DNA of 64,000 bases from Paraburkholderia atlantica. GTDB taxonomy: Bacteria > Pseudomonadota > Gammaproteobacteria > Burkholderiales > Burkholderiaceae. Below are positions 18,625 through 28,007 of this stretch, piece after piece (the stretch's first letter is position 1; every line of letters starts with the position of its first letter). A program made the position numbers and the translations under genes. The stretch lies in NCBI RefSeq assembly GCF_009362785.1, contig NZ_WHNQ01000003.1, forward strand, positions 1-64,000, read 5' to 3'. The notes beneath the pieces were generated by a model, which did no database searches, was not told the DNA's origin, and saw only the letters and a list, made by a program, of their open reading frames with translations.

Positions 18625-20021
18625 AACTCGACGAAAGTGTAAAAGCAGCCGGCCTGACGCCGACAGCTGAGTTGCTGCAGGACGCCGGTCAACGTGCGCT
18701 CGCTTATGTTCAGTCTGTGCATGACAGGCCCGTCAACGTTTCTACCCAGGCATTGCAAGGCCTGAATGCATTCCGGCACTCACTGCCAGACGCCGGGCTG
18801 GATGCACGTGAAGTGTTGCGCCGCCTCGACGAGGCTGGGTCACCTGCTACCGTCGCGACAACAGGCGGACGGTACTTCGGTTTGGTCATCGGCGGCGCGC
18901 TGCCTGCAACCATCGCTGCGAACTGGCTTACGACTGCCTGGGATCAGAACGCATGCTTTCGGTGGACTTCGCCAATTGCGGCAACGCTCGAAGACGTTGC
19001 GTTACGCTGGATCGGCGATCTGTTCGGCTTGCCGGACGACATTGGAGGAGCCTTCGTTACAGGTGCCTCGATGGCGAACTTCGCGGCGCTGGCGGCAGCA
19101 CGCCACGCTCTGCTATCCCGCCTGGGCTGGGACGTGGAGGCGAAGGGACTCTACGGCGCTCCGGAACTCCGGGTAGTTGTCAGTAAAGAGACTCACGTTA
19201 CCGTGTCCAAGGCATTGTCGATGTTAGGACTCGGACGCGAGCGGGTCATCGTCGTGCCGACGGATCACCAGGGCCGGATGCGAGTCAGCGAGCTTCCGGA
19301 ACTCGATGAGCAAACCATCGTGTGCATCCAGGCAGGCAACGTGAATACCGGCGACTTCGATCCTGCGCGTGAAATATGCCGACTTGCGAGGAAAGCCGGG
19401 GCCTGGGTCCATGTCGATGGTGCATTCGGCCTATGGGCGCTTGCAAACCGTCAGTTCGACACCCTGACGGATGGCTTCGCCGAAGCCGACTCCTGGGCGA
19501 CGGATGGGCATAAATGGCTCAACGTCCCGTATGACAATGGCATCGTTCTGGTGCGCAGAGCTGCCACTCTGCGTGCGGCAATGTCGTTGAACGCCGCATA
19601 CCTGGCAGAGGGTGATGCGACTGAGCGGGAACCGTCGCACTACACGCCGGAATCGTCACGGCGGGCGCGTGGCGTGGATATCTGGGCCGCGCTTCTCAAT
19701 CTCGGTAGAGATGGCGTTGCGGCGCTAGTCGAACGTACTTGCCGTTATGCCGGAATGTTCGCCCAAGGTCTCGAGGCCAGTGGCTATGAAATCCTGAATC
19801 ATGTCGCACTCAACCAGGTGCTCGTCTCATTTGGTACGCCGGAGATGACGCGGGCCGTGATTAACCGTCTTCAAGCCGAGGGGATTTGCTGGTGTGGCGG
19901 CACAGTATGGCAGGGCCGCGTCGCCATGCGAATCAGCGTCTCCAGTTGGGCCACCACCGACGCCGATGTGCAGACGAGCCTCCGGGCAATGATTCGTGCC
20001 GCGGAGACCTGTGCGCCGTGA
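18621..20021 (+). CDS. PLP-dependent decarboxylase / aminotransferase-like enzyme (group II decarboxylase fold)
   Basis: 466 residues, fold-type I. Features: GRYFGLVIGGALPATIAANW near the N-terminus, FVTGASMANFAALAAARHA for phosphate binding, HVDGAFGLWALA (Asp against the pyridine nitrogen) and the PLP lysine in SWATDGHKWLNVPYD. This is the pyridoxal-dependent decarboxylase (DDC/GAD-like) family; members include aspartate and aromatic amino-acid decarboxylases. The start overlaps the symporter stop. In context it may handle the amino-acid product or an alternative fate of the imported substrate. Exact reaction unknown. Confidence 0.87.
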   Translation: MKLDESVKAAGLTPTAELLQDAGQRALAYVQSVHDRPVNVSTQALQGLNAFRHSLPDAGLDAREVLRRLDEAGSPATVATTGGRYFGLVIGGALPATIAANWLTTAWDQNACFRWTSPIAATLEDVALRWIGDLFGLPDDIGGAFVTGASMANFAALAAARHALLSRLGWDVEAKGLYGAPELRVVVSKETHVTVSKALSMLGLGRERVIVVPTDHQGRMRVSELPELDEQTIVCIQAGNVNTGDFDPAREICRLARKAGAWVHVDGAFGLWALANRQFDTLTDGFAEADSWATDGHKWLNVPYDNGIVLVRRAATLRAAMSLNAAYLAEGDATEREPSHYTPESSRRARGVDIWAALLNLGRDGVAALVERTCRYAGMFAQGLEASGYEILNHVALNQVLVSFGTPEMTRAVINRLQAEGICWCGGTVWQGRVAMRISVSSWATTDADVQTSLRAMIRAAETCAP

Positions 20022-20104
20022 TGCGTTCTAAGGATCGATGGGCTTTTTCATGATCTTACAAAGCGTTATTGACTTTTCTGGACTGCCCGGTTTATAAATT
20101 GACA

Positions 20105-20722
20105 ATGCGCAACGTAAACACCATCACCGACCGGCAGCGAGGACGTCCCCGCGAGTTCGACGTCGACCACACTATCGAGCGTGCAATGCAGGTCTTCTGG
20201 ACGCTCGGTTATCAAGGCACGTCTTTGCCGGACCTCATGCAAGCGACCGGGCTTTCCCGAGGGAGCCTGTACGCAGCCTTCGGCGACAAACACGGTCTTT
20301 TCCTGCTCGCCCTCGATCACTACATCGTGCAGGCACTCAAGCGTCTCGACTTCGAGCTTGCGTCGGGCCAGAAAGCCCTGGCGGGGCTAAAGGCGTGTAT
20401 GGACGGCTATGTCGAGCGTACCAATGGTGCTGCCGGCAAGCGAGGCTGCCTGGTTGTGGCTACAGCCATGGAATTGGCGGCACATGACCACGAGGTTTCA
20501 AACCGGATCGCCTATTTTTTCAGGGCAATGGAAACCCGGTTGGCCAACGCGTTGAAGCGCGCCCAGAAAGAAGGCGATCTGGGCAGGAACGTTAGCCCTG
20601 AGGCGGCGGCTCACGTGCTTGTTTGCTTTCTCGAAGGGCTGCGTGTCGTTCGCAAAACAGGAATCGAATCCGACAGGGCAAAGGATGCCGTGCAGACACT
20701 TATCCGCAGCCTGGCAGGTTAA
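20105..20722 (+). CDS. TetR-family transcriptional regulator
   Basis: 205 residues. N-terminal HTH: RGRPREFDVDHTIERAMQVF, then YQGTSLPDLMQATGLSRGSLYAAFGDKHGLF, the AcrR/LexR-type arrangement. The C-terminal ligand domain includes KRGCLVVATAMELAAHDHEV. The ATG at 20105 (MRNVNTITDRQRG) is preferred over the open frame from 20069. It lies 63 bases before an EamA permease and in the same direction as permease, hydrolase and SDR genes, so it probably regulates that set and itself. Confidence 0.88.
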   Translation: MRNVNTITDRQRGRPREFDVDHTIERAMQVFWTLGYQGTSLPDLMQATGLSRGSLYAAFGDKHGLFLLALDHYIVQALKRLDFELASGQKALAGLKACMDGYVERTNGAAGKRGCLVVATAMELAAHDHEVSNRIAYFFRAMETRLANALKRAQKEGDLGRNVSPEAAAHVLVCFLEGLRVVRKTGIESDRAKDAVQTLIRSLAG

Positions 20723-20785
20723 CCGCTGACGATGGGACGCGATGCATTCCTGCATCTTTTTTTAGACTGATTGGTTTAGATATCA

Positions 20786-21664
20786 ATGGAAGCTATCCAT
20801 ATAGCAGCGGCCCTGCTTGTTCCCTTGCTGTGGGGATTTCAGTTTGCGGTCGTAAAAGCGGGGCTCACGGTGTTGCCACCGCTATTCTTCGCTGGCCTGC
20901 GATTTGCCGTGATTGCCGCGATTCTCATACCCTTCGTGGCACGAATTCGGGGCCCCGAGATTTGGCCGATCTTCCTTATTTCCTGCTTCATGGGAGGGGT
21001 AAATTTCGCGTGTTCCTACATAGGGTTGACGCAATCGCCGGTCGGAATTGCCGGGATTGCCAACCAGCTGTGGACCCCGTTCACCCTGATGCTTGCCTGG
21101 CCAATGCTCGGAGAAAAATCCTCTGCCCGAATGGTGATCGGCGTCGGCTTAGCGCTATGTGGTGTAGTCCTTTCAATCGCAGATCCGGGCTTGAAGATCT
21201 CGACCATTCCGACTTTGTTTTTGATCGCGTCTGCCTTCGGATTGGCTATGGGCAACGTACTGGCCAGGAAATTCGGCCCTTTCGACCCGGTGAAGCTCTT
21301 CGCCTGGCTGTCGTTCTTCACGGCATTCCAGCTGCTTGGACTTTCGATGATCGTGGAGGGTGGGCAGATCGAGGCGCTTCAGCGGGCGTCGAGTTCTGAG
21401 TGGCTGGCTTTCGCCTTTACCGTGATACTCGGCGGTATCGCCGCATTTACCATCTGGTTCTGGCTTATAGCCCGATTCTCGATGGCTCGGGTAGCCCCCT
21501 ACGCCTTGCTTCAATCATTCTTCGCGATTGGCGCTGGCGTCGCTTTCAGGCATGAACCCATTACCCCTACGCTGATTTTGGGCGCCATTATCTGCGTTTC
21601 GGGAGTCGCGCTCAGCCAGTGGCCGATCTCCACCCGTCTTCGTAATGAAGACGGGGTGCAGTGA
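20786..21664 (+). CDS. EamA-family (drug/metabolite) transporter
   Basis: 292 residues, ten predicted hydrophobic helices in two EamA repeats (first repeat ALLVPLLWGFQFAVVKAG; second starting TLFLIASAFGLAMGNVLARK). Inner-membrane exporter or importer of small metabolites, of the YdcZ/PecM-like group. Substrate not deducible. Second gene after the TetR regulator. Confidence 0.88.
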   Translation: MEAIHIAAALLVPLLWGFQFAVVKAGLTVLPPLFFAGLRFAVIAAILIPFVARIRGPEIWPIFLISCFMGGVNFACSYIGLTQSPVGIAGIANQLWTPFTLMLAWPMLGEKSSARMVIGVGLALCGVVLSIADPGLKISTIPTLFLIASAFGLAMGNVLARKFGPFDPVKLFAWLSFFTAFQLLGLSMIVEGGQIEALQRASSSEWLAFAFTVILGGIAAFTIWFWLIARFSMARVAPYALLQSFFAIGAGVAFRHEPITPTLILGAIICVSGVALSQWPISTRLRNEDGVQ

Positions 21665-21720
21665 ATCGCTCGCAAAGGCTCCGCAAATTCTTTATCGAAA
21701 AAATCGAGGAACAAATAGTC

Positions 21721-22428
21721 ATGGCGAAATTCGTTCTTGTTCATGGTGCTTTTCAGGGCGGCTGGGTGTACGCGAGAGTCGCCCGCAAGCTTCGCGAGGC
21801 GGGACATGATGTCTACACTCCCACGCTGACCGGCCTCGGGGAACGCTCTCACCTGGCTGACCGGGCGATCAACCTGGACACGCACATTCAGGATGTTGTC
21901 AACGTCTTCAAGTACGAGGACATCACCGACGCAATCTTGTGCGGTCACTCGTATGGCGGCCTGGTCATCACTGGCGTAGCGCATGAAATCGGGGAGCGCA
22001 TCCGCACGCTCTTCTATCTTGACGCCTATGCGCCAGCCGATGGGCAGTCACTTGTCGATATCACCGGCGCCGAGACCGCGCTGGCCTTCCTTGCGCAGGC
22101 GGGCCAAAACGACGGAATGATTCCGCCTATTCCAGCCGCCATATTCAATGTGAACAATGCGGACGCCGCGTGGGTCGACAGCATGTCAGGGCCGCAGCCG
22201 CTGGCCACGTTCATTCAAGGCGTTCGGGCAGGAGTGGATTCGGCCCCCGTTGCCAATCGCACCTATGTATTCGCGAGCGACAACGGAGGAGACTGGTTTG
22301 TCGACACGTATGCCCGATTGAAGGACGCCTCCCGGTGGAAGGTCCACGCTATTCCATGCGGACACTCCATCATGCTCGACCGTCCGGCGGACCTGGCTGC
22401 GCTACTGCTGGCAGAAGCCACGCATTGA
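21721..22428 (+). CDS. Alpha/beta hydrolase (salicylate-esterase / pheophorbidase-like)
   Basis: 235 residues. Oxyanion loop KFVLVHGAFQGGWVYARVAR, nucleophile elbow CGHSYGGLVITGVA, catalytic His in AIPCGHSIMLDRP. The HGAxxGxW opening and GLGERSHL segment are typical of the RsbQ-unlike 'Abhydrolase_6' esterases related to plant methylesterases. The start is placed at MAKF (21721) with GAGGAA upstream; the frame is open to 21661. Downstream of the TetR/EamA pair and probably in the same operon. Confidence 0.88.
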   Translation: MAKFVLVHGAFQGGWVYARVARKLREAGHDVYTPTLTGLGERSHLADRAINLDTHIQDVVNVFKYEDITDAILCGHSYGGLVITGVAHEIGERIRTLFYLDAYAPADGQSLVDITGAETALAFLAQAGQNDGMIPPIPAAIFNVNNADAAWVDSMSGPQPLATFIQGVRAGVDSAPVANRTYVFASDNGGDWFVDTYARLKDASRWKVHAIPCGHSIMLDRPADLAALLLAEATH

Positions 22429-22485
22429 GGTTGCGCTGTTCAGACTGCCCCAACGTCTTAAGGACGGCGCTATCGCCGGCAAAAA

Positions 22486-23274
22486 ATGAACCTGGTACCC
22501 GCATCGAGCAGTCAACTTTCCGAATCGCCGCACACGGATGAGTCAACCCGCTATATGTTGCTGACCGGTGCCAGTCGCGGAATCGGACATGCGACCGTCA
22601 AACTGTTCCAGCAGCACAACTGGGATGTTTTCACTGTTTCGCGGCAGCCCTTCTCCAAAGACTGCAAGTGGCCGGCCGCACGGGAGTCGCATATCCAGGC
22701 AGACCTTGCCGATCTGAATTCCGTCGAGGAGATTGCCGACGAGGTGCGGCGGCGACTTCCGCACGGCAAACTGCACGCGCTCGTGAACAATGCAGGAATC
22801 TCACCTAAGGGCAAGAACCGAACGCGACTTGGCGTACTCGACAGCGACATCCACACGTGGTCGTCCGTCCTCAACGTCAATCTCATCTCCAACGCCTTGC
22901 TCGCCAGGGCTCTGTTTCCTGAACTTGCACGTGGCAAGGGCGCAATTGTCAATGTCACGTCTATTGCCGGTTTCAAGGTCCATCCATTTGCGGGTACCGC
23001 TTATGCAGCGTCCAAAGCAGCACTTTTCGCTCTGACGCGGGAGATGGCTCACGAATTTGGGCCCCACGGGATACGTGTCAATGCGATCGCTCCCGGCGAG
23101 ATCGATACCTCGATTCTGTCTCCAGGTACCGAAAATATAGTCAACAACGAAATTCCGCTTCATCGTTTGGGCGACCCTCGTGAGGTGGCGGAGACGATCC
23201 ACTTCCTTTGTGGGCCGGCTTCGTCTTACATCAATGGCACCGAGATTCACATCGACGGAGGCCAGCACGTCTGA
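22486..23274 (+). CDS. Short-chain dehydrogenase/reductase (SDR)
   Basis: 262 residues, classical SDR. Cofactor motif TGASRGIG, NNAG motif, catalytic Ser/Tyr/Lys in VNVTSIAGFKVHPFAGTAYAASK (split: TSIAG and YAASK), and the C-terminal INGTEIHIDGGQ stretch. NAD(P)-dependent oxidoreductase of an unknown alcohol/ketone. Last intact gene of the TetR-led group. Confidence 0.9.
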   Translation: MNLVPASSSQLSESPHTDESTRYMLLTGASRGIGHATVKLFQQHNWDVFTVSRQPFSKDCKWPAARESHIQADLADLNSVEEIADEVRRRLPHGKLHALVNNAGISPKGKNRTRLGVLDSDIHTWSSVLNVNLISNALLARALFPELARGKGAIVNVTSIAGFKVHPFAGTAYAASKAALFALTREMAHEFGPHGIRVNAIAPGEIDTSILSPGTENIVNNEIPLHRLGDPREVAETIHFLCGPASSYINGTEIHIDGGQHV

Positions 23275-23317
23275 CTTACCGGACACCCGTATCGTCGCGT
23301 TTGCGCAATCGGTGCAC

Positions 23318-23640
23318 TCACGCAACCGGTTTCCGGCGACGAGGTGAAGGGCACGGCGATGCCGACAACGAAATATCGGCCAGCCGCTTCACTATTGCCT
23401 TGCATGCCCCATCATGGGCTTGCGCCGACATGCCTTGCACAACCGCCCCGTAAAGGCGGGCGAGAGCTTCGGTGTCGGTCTCAGTGGCAAGCTCACCCTC
23501 GGCGACGGCACGGTCGAAGCGTGCCTTGACGGTCTGGAACCAGGACTCCCGCCGCTCGGCGACCGTCTGCCCGGTAAATCGATCAGGCGCGCCAGTACCA
23601 ACTGCTGCGCTCCAATTGACACCATCTGCTGCTTCATTTT
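23318..23640 (-). pseudogene. Remnant of a TetR-family regulator (C-terminal part)
   Basis: A minus-strand frame reads DRFTGQTVAERRESWFQTVK, ARFDRAVAEGELATETDTEA and LARLYGAVVQGMSAQAHDGA and ends at a TGA at 23318-23320. This is the characteristic tail of TetR proteins (LARxYgavvQGmSvQArDGA). An in-frame stop lies about 110 codons upstream and no N-terminal helix-turn-helix is present in any frame. A neighbouring frame (AMKMKQQMVSIGAQQLVLAR) may be a frame-shifted continuation. Decayed gene. Confidence 0.65.
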
Positions 23641-23850
23641 CATCGCCTCGCGATCAACAATGGCATCAGCGTGGGCCGGGACTCTCCATTGTTCGACTTC
23701 AACGACCGGACCGCGTTGGGCACGCTGCATTGATCCCGGGATTAAGCACCCCGAAGTGCAGAACTTGCGGCGACGTCGCAGCGCGCGGCAAGTACGACCC
23801 CGGCGGTTCCCTGCCGGGGTCTCCTCAAGCAGGTTGTCCTATCTCGCGTG

Positions 23851-24129
23851 TCAGCAAGACACCCCAATGACAAAAGCATACGGGCGCAGCAACAGCGGGC
23901 GAGCAAGTGCTCCCGATGTACTCCCGCACATGTCGCCCGCCGCTCGCACCGTCTCCTCGCCGCTGATGAACGCGTCGCGAGGCATACCAGGCCCACGAAG
24001 TGTCAGTCGGACTGTACGCGTGCGGTCAGTCAGATCGGCTACCGCGACTCGAATGCGCCCTTGCGCGTCTCGCGCGGCGATACATGCGATCGCTGACATC
24101 TGCGAGACCCCGCTCTCCCGTCCACGCAC
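23851..24129 (-). pseudogene. Unassigned reading frame, probable C-terminal gene fragment
   Basis: A 92-codon minus frame reads RIRVAVADLTDRTRTVRLTL and ends LLLRPYAFVIGVSC. The beta-rich pattern resembles the C-terminal sandwich of a carbohydrate-active enzyme, but I cannot name the family. An in-frame TAG lies immediately before the GTG that opens the frame, and there is no ribosome site. Together with the TetR remnant it suggests that 23.3-24.3 kb is a degraded segment. Nothing recognisable in 24130-24303. Confidence 0.3.
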
Positions 24130-24303
24130 CTAGCATCAATTGTCTCGATCCGCGCCCCTTCCGGCGCCGCCGTCTAACCGGCGAACCACGCGCCCCCGGA
24201 CAGCGCGGTCTGGCGCGGACAGAAGCCGGCCATCGCAATGCGTTCGTGTGTCTGCTAACCCGGTTTGGGACGCCGAAGCCTGAGTCGCAATGGTCGCCTG
24301 GGC

Positions 24304-24924
24304 TTACTGCGATTCCGGCGTCTCCGACGCGAGCCGCCACGTGAGATTCCCGCGAGCACGCATCTCGCATCTCGCGTGGAAATAGTCCGTGAAATAGATG
24401 CGAGGTCGTGCAAGCAGGCCGCCGAGAAACTTTCGCTCCTGCAAGTCATACGCCAGGTCGTCGAGGTCCGAGCGCTCCCTGCGTACGCGCACTCCTTCCG
24501 CGAGAAACCGGGATCTCGCGGCGCCTAGCACAGCGAGGTCGATGTCGCACGTAAAGCGCTCGTCGGGCTCTTCCGGCGCGCCGGTATGTCGGGTGGCGAG
24601 GATCATTTCGCAGATGTGCTCACACATCATGATGCGATCGTCGGCCGAGCGTCGAAGCCAGTCCGCGCTGCGCTGCTCGTTGTCGCCTGCGCCTGGAACA
24701 TAGACGACGTCGTGGCACCACAGCGCAAGTTCCACGAGATCCGGATGCGGAATGGCGCTGCACGCGAAATCGAAATAGCGCAGACAGCGGCGAACGTGAC
24801 GCAACGTGTGATAGTGACGAATGGGTTCGCTGTAACGTTGCGCGAGATCGGCATAGACAGCCTCGGCGCGTGCGCCCCCGCAGCGCGTCCATAACTCGAC
24901 GAAGCGTTCCTGCAAGTGGCTCAT
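24304..24924 (-). CDS. Predicted HD-superfamily metal-dependent phosphohydrolase
   Basis: 206 residues. The patterns RHYHTLRHVRRCLRYF and VELALWCHDVVYVPGAGDNE, then SADWLRR, match the family of predicted metal-dependent HD phosphohydrolases (COG4339-type), with the HD pair in WCHD and a second His from RHxHTLxH. The start at 24924 has AGGAG five bases upstream. Substrate unknown; the family is widely distributed and uncharacterised. It stands alone. Confidence 0.82.
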   Translation of the reverse strand: MSHLQERFVELWTRCGGARAEAVYADLAQRYSEPIRHYHTLRHVRRCLRYFDFACSAIPHPDLVELALWCHDVVYVPGAGDNEQRSADWLRRSADDRIMMCEHICEMILATRHTGAPEEPDERFTCDIDLAVLGAARSRFLAEGVRVRRERSDLDDLAYDLQERKFLGGLLARPRIYFTDYFHARCEMRARGNLTWRLASETPESQ

Positions 24925-25190
24925 CTCTGCTCCTTTGCGCACTTCGGCTCACTACGACTGCCCGCCGCTTTCTTCAGCAGGCTGCTCAGAGAAACTCCGC
25001 GCGAATGTCGATGCTGGAGCGTCGACCGAGATCCGCGTAGTGCCGCGCGAGCCACGCATCGGCCCAGTTTGTGCAGCGCATACAACCTCGTCGCGGCACG
25101 ACCCATAGAAACTCATTATGCGCCCGATGCACCTAGGAGCAGTCCGGTCATTCACCTGGTATTGCGGCCGCCGAATCGTCCGAAAACGTG
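24925..25190. other. Intergenic region upstream of frmR
   Basis: No gene seen. The three overlapping minus/plus frames here are arginine-rich shadow translations. The promoter and operators of frmR begin immediately to the right. Confidence 0.5.
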
Positions 25191-25229
25191 TACTCCCCCC
25201 AAGTATTCGCCTATACTGCCCCCTAGTAT
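25191..25229 (+). promoter_or_regulatory. Tandem FrmR (CsoR-type) operators and -10 element of frmRA
   Basis: Two copies of the CsoR/FrmR operator pattern (short A/T-rich inverted arms around a G/C tract): TACT-CCCCCCA-AGTA at 25191-25205 and ATACT-GCCCCCT-AGTAT at 25213-25229, centres 23 bases apart. The second includes TATACT (25212-25217), a good -10 box, so FrmR binding would occlude RNA polymerase. Confidence 0.82.
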
Positions 25230-25247
25230 CCATACATCGTTGCTGTC

Positions 25248-25523
25248 ATGCCTTATTCCGCCGAAGAAAAGAAACGCGTCCTGACACGCGTGCGCAGGGT
25301 TCGCGGGCAGTTGGACGCGCTCGAGCGCGCGCTGGAGGAAGGCGCCGATTGCGCTCCGGTGCTCCAGCAACTGGCGGCCATCCGCGGCGCGATCAACGGT
25401 GTGATGGCCGGTGTGCTCGAAAGCCATCTGCGCGAGGAGTTCACGCACCTTGCGGGGTCCGCGGATGCCTCTTCCGGGTCCATCGACGATGTCGTGACCC
25501 TCGTTCGAACCTATTTACGCTAG
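25248..25523 (+). CDS. frmR: Formaldehyde-responsive repressor FrmR
   Basis: 91-residue all-helical repressor of the CsoR/RcnR/FrmR family. Formaldehyde-sensor residues are at canonical positions: Pro2, Cys35 (EEGADC) and His60 (VLESHLR); the metal-sensing ligand set of RcnR (Cys35, His60, His64 and an N-terminal His3) is incomplete. Formaldehyde is known to cross-link Pro2 with Cys35 and release the repressor from DNA. It is immediately upstream of frmA (51 bases) and behind two CsoR-type operators. Confidence 0.93.
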   Translation: MPYSAEEKKRVLTRVRRVRGQLDALERALEEGADCAPVLQQLAAIRGAINGVMAGVLESHLREEFTHLAGSADASSGSIDDVVTLVRTYLR

Positions 25524-25565
25524 TACCATGCGGGAATTCCACCCCGCAGTTGGCCGCCCCTTTAA

Positions 25566-26684
<1,119 letters not shown>

Positions 26685-26851
26685 CACTGAAGGACGGCGA
26701 GAGACCATGGTCTCGGCAGGCTGAGCGCGGCATCGGGAACGGCGCCGGGAACTTCGCGGGCGCCGCATCCACCGATCAGGTATGCGTTCGCCCGCGCTTC
26801 ATGGGCAATCGCGGATGATCCGGGCCGTGGGTCATTCCGGAGTGGGAAAGG

Positions 26852-28000
26852 CTACAGATCGAGAATCAGATCCGAAGTCGGTCGGCTGCAGCACATCAAG
26901 CGCATGCCCTTGTCAATTTCACGCGGGCGGATGCCTCCGTTGTGCTTCATGTCCACTGAGCCTTCGAGCACTTTCGTCTTGCAGGTCCCGCAGATGCCCT
27001 GGCTGCATGACGACGGCAAGGGCACACCGGCCTTGCGCGCGGCGACGAGCACGGTCTGGGACCCGTCCATCGTGAACGTGCGACCCGAGCGCGCGAGCTG
27101 CACCGTGTAGCCAATCCGTCCGCTCGGTTCTGCGCTGGGCTCCGCGCCCGGCCCTTGGGCGCACTCCACAGTTTCCGCGAAGTTGAAGCTTTCCTGATGA
27201 TATCGGGAAGGGTCGTGCCCACCTTCTTCGAGCATTTTTCTGGAAGCGTCCATATAGCCGCCCGGGCCACAGATGAACACTTCACGATCGCGGTAGTCCG
27301 GCACATGCCGGTTCAATAGTTCAAGACTCAGACGCCCCACGGGGCCTGGCCAATCCGGCTCATTCCCGGGCGCCTCGCACACGTGCACGACCCGGAGCTT
27401 GTCCGAGAGCGCGCACAAGCACGCAAGCTCGTTGCGAAAGATGATGTCTTCCGGCGTCCGGGCGCTATGAATAAACACGATGTCGCGATTCAGGCCGAGG
27501 TCGAGCGCCGCCCGCGTCATCGACATCAATGGTGTCACGCCCGATCCCGCCGAAAGATAAAGACTCTTCGCAGCGGGGCCCGAAGAAGGTGTGAATACGC
27601 CCGAGGGCCCGAAGACTTTCAGTTCGACACCCTCCCTCATGTTCTCGTGCAGCCAGTTCGACACGACGCCACCCGCCGTGCGTTTGACCGTAATGGAAAG
27701 CGTATGGGGGCGTGTAGGCGGCGAAGAGATCGTGTAGCAACGGCTAATCTCCTTGCCAGCGATCTCGGCGGACACCGTAATGAACTGCCCCGGTTCAAAG
27801 CTGAAGAGCCGGCCATCCCGGGCGCTAAACACGAATGTCCGGACATCGTGCGTTTCAGCGGACACCCGCGTGCACGTGAGCGTGCGCTGTTCGTGACTCG
27901 GCCACTGCGTGTCCGCACGTTCCCACGTGCTCGCACTGCAAAAGCGATCAGGCATTTCCTGACCCGGCTCGATGAAACATGAATCCGCGGCTACGTTCAT
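26852..28000 (-). CDS. gbcB: Glycine-betaine-monooxygenase-type reductase (FAD / 2Fe-2S)
   Basis: 382 residues. Domain order: FAD-binding (RCYTISSPPTRPHTLSITVK), NAD-binding (SLYLSAGSGVTPLMSMTRAA; VFICGPGGYM) and C-terminal plant-type [2Fe-2S] ferredoxin with CSQGICGTCKTKVLEG and a final Cys in LMCC. This arrangement, next to a Rieske oxygenase, matches GbcB, which passes electrons from NADH to GbcA for N-demethylation of glycine betaine. It starts 7 bases downstream of the gbcA stop, so the two genes are one operon. Stachydrine or carnitine demethylase pairs have the same architecture, so the substrate call is not certain. Confidence 0.82.
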   Translation of the reverse strand: MNVAADSCFIEPGQEMPDRFCSASTWERADTQWPSHEQRTLTCTRVSAETHDVRTFVFSARDGRLFSFEPGQFITVSAEIAGKEISRCYTISSPPTRPHTLSITVKRTAGGVVSNWLHENMREGVELKVFGPSGVFTPSSGPAAKSLYLSAGSGVTPLMSMTRAALDLGLNRDIVFIHSARTPEDIIFRNELACLCALSDKLRVVHVCEAPGNEPDWPGPVGRLSLELLNRHVPDYRDREVFICGPGGYMDASRKMLEEGGHDPSRYHQESFNFAETVECAQGPGAEPSAEPSGRIGYTVQLARSGRTFTMDGSQTVLVAARKAGVPLPSSCSQGICGTCKTKVLEGSVDMKHNGGIRPREIDKGMRLMCCSRPTSDLILDL

Positions 28001-28007
28001 GGCGGCC

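Noticed and set aside
26701..26714. Palindrome GAGACCATGGTCTC between frmA and gbcB
   Set aside because: Only 14 bases, no T-run, located between convergent genes; may be chance.
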